Positions 52,231 to 61,300 of a DNA stretch of 64,000 nt are shown piece by piece (within the stretch, counting starts at the first letter, position 1; every line of letters begins with the position of its first letter). This DNA is from a virus. Position numbers and translations under genes: made by a program. The stretch covers positions 1 through 64,000 of IMG/VR virus record IMGVR_UViG_3300032213_002070. One strand, 5' to 3'. The notes below the pieces were generated by a model. That model did not search any database. It was not told the DNA's origin and saw nothing but the letters and a program-made list of their open reading frames with translations.

Positions 52231-55200
52231 TTAAAAAGAACCCGCTATATCATCGTAAGAGTTACGTCCTAGTTGCGGTGAGCCATTACGCATAGTACCC
52301 GTAACTTGACCGTTTGTTAACATACCTGCGTTAGCCATAAAGGCATCTGCTTGTTCCCTATCACCATTAATAGATACGTCATAACCAACTCCTTGTTCTC
52401 CACCTGCTTGTGGAGTCATAGGTAATTGCATTGGTGATTGCGGCATTCTTTCATATGGATTACCACCAGGTAATAATGGTGGACCCGATATGCTTTCTTT
52501 AGTGTGATCTCTTTTTGAAATGTGAGCAAAGACTGCAAGCCCCGTTCCAATTGCAGCAGCGCCTATTATAGTACCTTTATTCCTCATTAAACCATCTGCT
52601 AATCCACCTAAGGATCCTCTTTCAGCCATTGGTTTACTTGTGTTAAATAATGCTTTAATAGAATCACCAAAACGAGTGTATTTACCACGAGCTACTCTAT
52701 TCAAATCTGCATAACTTGCCCTAGCTGCACCTGCAATTTCAGAATCAGACGATAAAGATTCTTCAAATACACTGCGGTGTTCTTCCACGAATCTATCAAA
52801 TACTTCATTGATTGACTCAATTTTTACTGGACCCTTTACAGGTTCTACGGTGTCTAACGCTGTTTTGATTGGCCCTAAAGCTTCTTCACTATTTAATTCA
52901 AATTGTGCGTTGTATCTATTTCTTATTTGATTTATTAAATTAATTCTTTTTTCAGCTTCTTCTATAGCTTCTGTTCCAGAGTAACTTTCACCTATTGAAG
53001 CTTGAAATCTTTTACGTATTGAATCTTCTGCTTGAACACGACGATCTCCCTTGAGGCTATTTAAAGTAATAAAATCTAATAAAAATTTATCATCTTTTAT
53101 TATAGTTTTATCTAAAGTCATTTTTGATAAAATTTGATCTACTAAAAGTGCATCTTCTTCCAAAAGATTTGGAGAACGAACTATCTTACCTGTTTCAAAA
53201 TTTGAAGCGGCTTCTGTATCAAACTTTAATAATTTACTTAAAAATTCGTGATCCATAAGATTACCATCTAAAGTAGATGATCCAGGATTTTTGGCTTTAT
53301 TTACATTATTGATAAATTCAACCATATTTTGAGTACTTTGTTCAAGACTATAAGTTTGATCTACAACCATTTGATTCATTGTTACTGAAGCTAATTGTTG
53401 GATTGTAACAGCTTCATCTCCAATGTTGATTAATAAATTACTTTCATTTTTTAAAATGAAATCTAATTGTTTACCCAAAAATGCTGTTGTTCTTTGTGTT
53501 TCATTTGGTATATCAACTCTTTCTGATATTTTCATTTGCTCAATTTCATATAACATTTTTTTCATCAATGAAACTGGACTAGCTCCTTCTGTATCAGCAG
53601 CTTCTTGAAAACCTCTTTGAACCGCTTTTCCAATTGTTGCTTGTGCTTCAGACATTTCCATATTTATTTTATCTGTTATTACTGATTGTAACTCTCCCCA
53701 ATTTTTAGTAGTTCGGGTTCTTGCTATATCTTCTCCTGTTGCATAGCCGTACTTACTTAATGTTTTACCCATCCAATCATCAAAACTAAAAGAACCATTT
53801 AAAGATTGTTCTTCCATTTTTCTTAAGAGAGAAGATTTTTCTCGTAATTCCGTTAATGTTGTATCACCTAAAGATCTTCCAATATCTGATCTTATTTTTC
53901 CAATCGCTTCAGATAATTCAGCTGTTGCTAAACTACTCTCATGCGATTTATATATATTAAATTGTTTTAATCTCATTTCAGATCTAAACGCTTGGGCAAT
54001 ATCTTGTGCTGCTTGCAATTGTTTTTCAACATTTATTACACCATACTTTGCTTGAGCTTTTTCGCCCATTCCAAGTAAGTCTATTAACTTTTCTCTTCCT
54101 GACAAAGCGGGTAGGCCATCTGAAGTTGCAAGTTTCCTTAATTCTTCTAATTCCTGAACCAGTTGGTTATATCCGCTTTCGTTTAATGTAACCTTACCAG
54201 AATCTGCTAATTCTTTCATTTTCATAATAGCTTCGGTATATGTATCTGTGATACTTGCTAACGCCATGTCGTAATCTGAAATAGGACTACCCTTTTTTCT
54301 AATGGTTGATAATTTGTAAAGAGTTGCTGTTCTATCTAAACCGACTAAGCTAACATCACCTTCACCGGCTATTCCAAGACCAAGTTGATAAGCCCTTATT
54401 TTAGCTAATGATCCAGCTACTTCACCTATATTTGTTCCACCAATGTTTTCTGCAGATACGTTGATAAAATCCATCAATCCTTCAGGATTTTCTGCTAACA
54501 TTTCATGAAATAACTCTTTCCTATTTGTAAAAATTGCATCTTCAAGTGCTTCACCCGTTAAACCTTTTAAACGTCCTGAATAACCTTTTGCGTTGATATG
54601 TTTATCTATAAACACTCTATAGCCTTCTTCATTTGGATTATGCATCGCGAATAAAGCTGTGTTAAGAGCTTGTTCAGCCACCTCTCTAGGCAAATCTCCT
54701 CTAGCGGAAACATAGCTGTTCAACATGTCTTGATAAGTTACACCTAAACCAACTTCTCCAAGACCAATGCCGGCGTCAATTGCATTTTCTGGGTTCCAAA
54801 CTAAAAATGTGCTATTTACTAATTCATTTGCAATCTTTACTAGATCTTCATTTGCCCCCTCTTTGTTTGCGTATTCCAATATTGATTTTGCTCCAGCTAT
54901 TCTTTGATCTTCTCCCGATGCCAACCAACCAAGTCTATTAATGTATTTTCCTAATCCACTTTCTGCTGTTATAGACCTAGTTTGCATTCGTGTATAATAC
55001 ATATTAAAAGCGTTTTTTGCTTCTAGACCAAGTTGATTTTCCAAACCTACACCACTGGTAAGTTGTTTTTGCGCTCTGTATGCATACTCCATCGGAGTAA
55101 GTTCTCTATCCGAAGCTTTACGAGATTTACGAACAGCTTCTTTAAAATCACTATAGGTCATATTGACATTTGGATGACCCCCTGCATATGCTCTTCCATA

Positions 55201-58200
55201 TATATCTTCGATTTTTTCCACATAAATATTATCACTTGGAAGAGTTACTTTTGATGACAATATCTGAGTTAATTGACTTTCTCTATATCCAGCGGCAAGT
55301 TCGGCATCGTTTGCTACGAAATTTTTTATTTCTTCTATAGACATAGTTAATGGACTAGATCCGGATCCCTTACTTGCTAGTCTTGCTACTGTTTCATTTA
55401 ACTTTGTAATGTCATTTAAGAAAATGCCTTCTACATTTGCATTTTCTGTTCCTAGAAAATCTCTGGCAAAATCAGCTGTACTTACGGCTTTTGCCCTATC
55501 ACCAAGTTTAAATTTTTCTTCTCCTCCGATATCAAATATTCTAAATATAGCGTTAGTTAATTCTTCTTGCGTAATGTTATCAGGCTTATACATATTTGCA
55601 GCTTTTTTTTGACCATGAGCTAAAGAGTTTATGTATCTAAATGTATTTATTTCTCTTTCTTCTAGTCCATCAATTGCATTTGGAACATCTAATAGTTCAG
55701 AAATTCCTGCAGATAATCTTCTAAATCTTTCACCGACAACTGTATCTGATCCAAACATTCTTTCAATAGTTTTATCATCTAAGTGCGGACTTAATAGTGC
55801 AAATTCTTGAGGTCCAGTTGGTTGGCGCCAAGCAAATGAAGCTAAGTGCCTAGCGCCTTGTGAGTCTTCTATAAATTTAAGATTGTTTATAAAGTGGTCG
55901 TCTAAGTCAAAACCACCACCAGATTTAAAGATACCAACGGTGTCCATAGCTGCAACGTCTGGTATTAGCATTTTCTCATCATCAAATCTATACTTAAACA
56001 AATTTAAATCATAAGTATTATCTCCGTACTTAGCTGTAATTTTTTTTCTAGCACTTACTTTTTCACTTCCTAAAATAGCCTGACTACCAGCGGTTGCTCT
56101 TCCCTCTGTATCTATTTGGCTTCTTGTGCTATAGGGCATGAATGCTTGGTGTATAGGGATTTTTTCTTCTATTACATTTCCGTTATATGGATTAATACCG
56201 GCGTATTTACTATAGGAACCTTTTTCTCTTACAACGGTTTTCATTGCATATCTAAGAGCTTGGTTTGCTAAATCTGGAATTTCATTTACCTTTATTCCAG
56301 ATGCCATTACCCTTTGAAATTCTATTGCTTGAGCTTTAAAGAAAGAAGCGGCTTCTCTACTTGCAAAACCCATTTGTTCCCATTCTTCAAGATTTATGCT
56401 AGCTTCACTTTCTATAGTTCTTCTTATGTTGCTACTTATTTTTCCATGAAGTCGTAAATCTTCTATTTCTTTTTTAAAATTATTAACATTTTGTTGGACT
56501 TGACTTGCTAACCCGCGACCATATTGATCTGGTAAATATTCATCCCTATGAAATATGGATCCTTGAATATCTGAGTAAACTATATCTGGAGTATCCCTTG
56601 CTGAGATATTATAAGTCATAGCTTTTCCGGCGTTAGGACCTAATGATTCTGATCCAGGAGCATTTATATGACCAAAAGATACTTCATTTTTATATAGTGT
56701 ATCTGGCATTGCAGCTGCGTATCCAAGTTTTCCTATTGCTTCTGCGCCCTGGTTATTTACATTAGAAACAACATCAGTTACACCTTTATATTCTGGACCA
56801 AGTAAAAATCTCATAGTCTGACCTTGAAGTGGTCTAATTCTAGGTGCAGCCCCTGATAAAAAATCACTTTTATTTGAAACCATTAAGTTTACTTGAGATT
56901 CCCATTCTTTTATATTTCCACTTAATAATAATTGTTCTTCTTTACCAGTAGTTGTTTTTAATTGATTCTTTGCCTGATTAATCATTCCTCTTAATTGTTC
57001 TGAATGAAATTTAAAAGCTAAATCATTTTGCATACTAGAACCATCGTATGCTTTTTCCAACTCATTTATAACACCTTTAAAACTTTCATACATATGCTTA
57101 GACTTATTAGAACCATCTGAATTTTCTAAATAACTATCTATTGTTTTAAGAAAAGATTTTATAGTTAATTCTTTTGGATTTTCTAAATTTGCTTTAATAG
57201 TTTCTTGAATAATTGAATTAAATTGCGTAAAGTGTTCATCTTGATTTAAACCAAATGCCTCTAGGGCATCTTTAAAGACTTGCTGTTGACCAACTGGAGT
57301 ATAATTAGTTATAGCTTTTATTGCGCTTCTTTCTCTCAGAATGCTTTTATTTTCCAATGAACTTGTTGCTGTAGCTAACATTGCATTTGTATAGCTTGTT
57401 TGCATGTCCGCCGCATTGATTAATGCTTCTTTTACTGGAGAATATTTTAATATGGCGTCTTCTAGAGTTTTTGGAGCTACAGATTTAAAATTATTATCCA
57501 TATTTTTTCCAATTTGTTCCAAGATATTATCTATATCTTCACCTTTAATTGTAAGATTTCTATCTCCTGTTATGTTTCTAGTTCTTTTTGGAATTTTTTG
57601 TAATAATCCGCCAACTCCAGCTTCATCTGTTTCTAAGATTTTGTTTAATTTATTTAAATCAAAAAAATCTGATCCAGTTGAGGTTAGGAGCATATTTGAT
57701 TCTTCTCCGGTTAAAAATTGATAATTACCCTTTTCATCTAAATGTCCAAACGCAAGAAGCGCCGTTCCTTCTTTACCGACATTAAGCACTCCGGGAGCAT
57801 CTATTGCACCTGTCTTCAACAACTCTGCTGCTGCTGCTGCCTCTTTAAAATTATTTGGATGAAGCATTCTTGCCATGCTGTTTATTGTATTTTCATCATT
57901 GTTAGAATAACCAAATCTTATTATGTGTAAATTTTTACCTCTTAACTTACTTAAAAGTGGATTATCTAAAATATATTTCTCTGCTTCTGGATTTACACTA
58001 TTAATATATTGATTAAAGTTACTGGCCATTTCTGATAGATAACCAAAATCCATATTATCTTCGGTGTATAATTTTCCCCTATCTACGGTGCCTTTAAAGA
58101 TATTTATGGTGACATCAGAACCATATTTTGCAGTTCCTTTTTTGGCAGCGTCGTAAGTTAAATACTCTTGGCCAGTTAATGTGTCTAGATAGGTATCAGC

Positions 58201-58320
58201 TGGACTTATTCTAACCAATCCTCTTTGAACTAAAGAAGTTCCTTCTCGCGCAGCAGGACTTAAATCAGAAAGAAGTTTAGTAGTTATATTTGAACTTGGT
58301 TTTCCAGGCATTCTTGCCAT
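52231..58320 (-). CDS. Giant (2029-residue) virion protein, possible internal/tape-measure-type
   Basis: Begins MARMPGKPSSN after GAGGATAAC. The chain is largely helical and charged, with many long amphipathic stretches and few beta motifs, as expected for an internal or tail-length protein. Near the C terminus is one hydrophobic helix (about 1910-1937, NKGTIIGAAAIGTGLAVFAH) followed by a Gly/Pro/Met-rich disordered tail (GGNPYERMPQSPMQLPMTPQ, then YDDIAGSF). A similar helix-plus-tail ends the 931-residue protein downstream. It lies upstream of the hub genes, where the tape measure usually is. No catalytic motif recognised; no in-frame CGG was found. Confidence 0.6.
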   Translation of the reverse strand: MARMPGKPSSNITTKLLSDLSPAAREGTSLVQRGLVRISPADTYLDTLTGQEYLTYDAAKKGTAKYGSDVTINIFKGTVDRGKLYTEDNMDFGYLSEMASNFNQYINSVNPEAEKYILDNPLLSKLRGKNLHIIRFGYSNNDENTINSMARMLHPNNFKEAAAAAELLKTGAIDAPGVLNVGKEGTALLAFGHLDEKGNYQFLTGEESNMLLTSTGSDFFDLNKLNKILETDEAGVGGLLQKIPKRTRNITGDRNLTIKGEDIDNILEQIGKNMDNNFKSVAPKTLEDAILKYSPVKEALINAADMQTSYTNAMLATATSSLENKSILRERSAIKAITNYTPVGQQQVFKDALEAFGLNQDEHFTQFNSIIQETIKANLENPKELTIKSFLKTIDSYLENSDGSNKSKHMYESFKGVINELEKAYDGSSMQNDLAFKFHSEQLRGMINQAKNQLKTTTGKEEQLLLSGNIKEWESQVNLMVSNKSDFLSGAAPRIRPLQGQTMRFLLGPEYKGVTDVVSNVNNQGAEAIGKLGYAAAMPDTLYKNEVSFGHINAPGSESLGPNAGKAMTYNISARDTPDIVYSDIQGSIFHRDEYLPDQYGRGLASQVQQNVNNFKKEIEDLRLHGKISSNIRRTIESEASINLEEWEQMGFASREAASFFKAQAIEFQRVMASGIKVNEIPDLANQALRYAMKTVVREKGSYSKYAGINPYNGNVIEEKIPIHQAFMPYSTRSQIDTEGRATAGSQAILGSEKVSARKKITAKYGDNTYDLNLFKYRFDDEKMLIPDVAAMDTVGIFKSGGGFDLDDHFINNLKFIEDSQGARHLASFAWRQPTGPQEFALLSPHLDDKTIERMFGSDTVVGERFRRLSAGISELLDVPNAIDGLEEREINTFRYINSLAHGQKKAANMYKPDNITQEELTNAIFRIFDIGGEEKFKLGDRAKAVSTADFARDFLGTENANVEGIFLNDITKLNETVARLASKGSGSSPLTMSIEEIKNFVANDAELAAGYRESQLTQILSSKVTLPSDNIYVEKIEDIYGRAYAGGHPNVNMTYSDFKEAVRKSRKASDRELTPMEYAYRAQKQLTSGVGLENQLGLEAKNAFNMYYTRMQTRSITAESGLGKYINRLGWLASGEDQRIAGAKSILEYANKEGANEDLVKIANELVNSTFLVWNPENAIDAGIGLGEVGLGVTYQDMLNSYVSARGDLPREVAEQALNTALFAMHNPNEEGYRVFIDKHINAKGYSGRLKGLTGEALEDAIFTNRKELFHEMLAENPEGLMDFINVSAENIGGTNIGEVAGSLAKIRAYQLGLGIAGEGDVSLVGLDRTATLYKLSTIRKKGSPISDYDMALASITDTYTEAIMKMKELADSGKVTLNESGYNQLVQELEELRKLATSDGLPALSGREKLIDLLGMGEKAQAKYGVINVEKQLQAAQDIAQAFRSEMRLKQFNIYKSHESSLATAELSEAIGKIRSDIGRSLGDTTLTELREKSSLLRKMEEQSLNGSFSFDDWMGKTLSKYGYATGEDIARTRTTKNWGELQSVITDKINMEMSEAQATIGKAVQRGFQEAADTEGASPVSLMKKMLYEIEQMKISERVDIPNETQRTTAFLGKQLDFILKNESNLLINIGDEAVTIQQLASVTMNQMVVDQTYSLEQSTQNMVEFINNVNKAKNPGSSTLDGNLMDHEFLSKLLKFDTEAASNFETGKIVRSPNLLEEDALLVDQILSKMTLDKTIIKDDKFLLDFITLNSLKGDRRVQAEDSIRKRFQASIGESYSGTEAIEEAEKRINLINQIRNRYNAQFELNSEEALGPIKTALDTVEPVKGPVKIESINEVFDRFVEEHRSVFEESLSSDSEIAGAARASYADLNRVARGKYTRFGDSIKALFNTSKPMAERGSLGGLADGLMRNKGTIIGAAAIGTGLAVFAHISKRDHTKESISGPPLLPGGNPYERMPQSPMQLPMTPQAGGEQGVGYDVSINGDREQADAFMANAGMLTNGQVTGTMRNGSPQLGRNSYDDIAGSF

Positions 58321-58322
58321 TG

Positions 58323-61300
58323 TTATCCTCTAATCCCTGCTAGAACATTTATGGAATTTGGACTTGCGTTATTAATACTCGGAGTAATTTTTCCATTAAT
58401 TCCCATATCAAACATTAATCTTTGTAATTTTTCTCTAGTATCTTTTGGACTAGATCCACCTCTACCAAAAGTTGGATAACTAGGATTTGTCAAATTTGCT
58501 TCTTTTATTTGTTGTGGGAAATAACCCATTTGAGACATTTCTAATCCCATTGACTGTCCCATTTTTATTTTAACATGTTCCATATTTGTATTCGGATGCC
58601 AACCTTCCCAATCGGCTCCAGGAAGTTCATGAGACTTAAAGTATTCTGCTAGATCTGGTTTTCTTTCAACTGGCATACCCCAAGCTGCTTCATATAATCT
58701 TCTTTCTAACCTTCCAGCAGTTGATAATATTCTTCCTCTTTCTTTTGGAGGAGCTTCAATCATTGCTCTAAAATAATCTCTTTTTCTTTTTGGAACTGCA
58801 GCTGCAAGAGTATCTACCGATTGAGTATCTAAATCAGCACCGTACATTGTCCTCTTGCTTGCGTTAACAAATTGTTTTGCGGCGTCAATGTCTCCTGCTT
58901 TTTCTGCTCTTGATGCAGCTGTTCTATTCTTAAGATAAGTTAAGATGTCAGAGTATTCATCTAAAGCTAATTGTTTTTTTCTAGTAAGAGGAATTAATCT
59001 TTGTTCTTTTCTTTTTTTAACTGCAGAATATCCACCAACTGTAAGCGCACCAAAAGCTCTTAATGATGTAGTAGCTACTGCTCCTTCACCAAACATTCCA
59101 AATGCAAAAGCACCAATTCCTGCAGCTAATATTGGATTACGTTGAGTACCCTTATGATAAATTGGTTTAATAAAGCTTTCAACTGGTCTTTGCCATTCTG
59201 GAAAAGTAGAACCATAAACATTTTTTCTTTCCCAATCTTCTGTAGCAGTTCTTCTTCCGGTAAATTTATTATTGATTGCGTTATCAGTATGAACAAATGC
59301 TTTCTTTAAAGAAGAAATTGGATGAGTTACTTTTTCAAAACCCGACCTTGTATCATAAGGTGCAAAATCTGTTTTGCTTTGTTGAATTGCATTTTGCTGT
59401 GCTCTTATCTGAGCAACTTTGTTTCTCTCTTCTTCAGAGAGTCCCATCTTATCTATTGTATTATCTAATGTTTTAAACTCTTTTGAATAAGGAGCAACGT
59501 CGGCTAAAATATCTAATTGATTAACTGCACCATATCTACCATTTTTATCTGAATATAATTTATTTAATCTTTCATACCCAACACCAGGTAATCTTAATTC
59601 ACCTTCTTTAACTTTTGTAAAAGGATCACCAGTTGTAAAATCTATAAAATTATTACTGCTTGGAAGGAACAAATTTTCTTGGCCCATTTTATTTTTAATT
59701 GGGTTAATAAAATTAACGTTTGTTCTTTCTTTAGGAATGAATCTTCTTATAATTTCCGAAGCTTCAATATTACCTAATGGGCCTTCTGATCCGGTAGGTA
59801 GGTCACCTAATCCACCAAGATTTAAATCCCAAAAAGCTCTAGTTGTTCCATATGCTTTTGACGCTGATTGCAAAACTGATTTATCTGGTTCAAAATCATA
59901 CGAACCAAAACCTAAACTCTTTCTTAAGTTTCCTGCAGCAAAACCATAAATACCAAAAGTTTCTTGTAATCTATAACCAGTTTCTCCTGCTAAGTATTCA
60001 TTGCTTCCAGATCTAATTGGTAATCCAGCTGATACAATTTTTTCTGGCATTGTTCCAGGGCCGGTTGGAGGACCATATATTGCCATCTGTTGGCCTGAAC
60101 CAGTTGGAGCTTTTACGTATGCTGCTGAAGCTAGATAGTCATTTAATGCGTTAGATTGTAAGCGTACTTTTTTTCTAGCTGTATTCAATGGTGCTGCCGC
60201 TGCAGAATTATATTGATTTGCTTGAACTAAAGCTAATCTCCCCTGTCTTCCCTGACCAACATATGTTGGATTACCTGTAGATCCACCTTGTTGACCCATT
60301 GGTGAAAAAAACTTTAAAGGTTTTCCATAATTTGCCGGACGAACTGATGCATAGCTTACATTTGGATTGCCCATTGTAATTGGGCCACCAAAGTTTCCGT
60401 TTTCCTGTGGTAGATATGCGCCGGAATCACCAACTGGGACATAGGATGATAAAGCTCTATCAAGTTCCATCTTATGCATTACTTTTTGTGGCTTAAGTAC
60501 TCTTCCCACTGTTGCATTAAGTATTGGTACAGCTGCACCAAATGGACCAGAGAAGTATTCTCCAGTTATTGGATATGGTCTATCTTGATAATGTTTTTTT
60601 TCAAACCTATATGGATCTAATGGACGAAGTGGGGAAAAATCATTGTAGTACAACATTTTTTCCACTGGGCTTCCATAAGTATCGGAAGTAAACATGGCTC
60701 CGGCTTGGAATCTTCTATACCAAGATGGTCTGTAGTATTCTATTTTTCCACCCTTAAATTGCGTATTACCTAAAGGCCAGAATCTACCTTTCCTAATTGG
60801 AACTTCACCATGTAGTAGTTGTTGCCTCTTTTGTCCATAGGACATCCCACCAGGAGTCAATCCAGATATTGCAGCTTGTGCTTCAACTCCAACTCTAGCC
60901 ACTTTACCCAATACAAATGGGTGATAAACATTTTCCCCTCTTGAATCTTTTTGATGAGTAAATCCACCAACAGTTCTATCTAAGGCTAGCGCCGTAGTTC
61001 CTATTACAGCTGCTGGTAGGATTCTTTGTGCATTCATTCCTCTCATATAGAGATCTAATGGACCATGGAAATTATCTGCGTTTAATTCAGCTCCAGCTAC
61101 TCCAAAAAATTTATTTAATCTACTAAAACCATGGGACATTGGTACTGAAGCTAGAGAAAATCCTTCTGCATTGCCGTAAGTCTTAACTCCAGCTGCGCTT
61201 AATAACGTAGCTTTTGGATTACGTTTTAACGCAGTTGCAAATGTTGGAACATAAGTAAACCCTTGACCATTTGCAGTTGTTTGTCCGCCAAAAGCACCCG

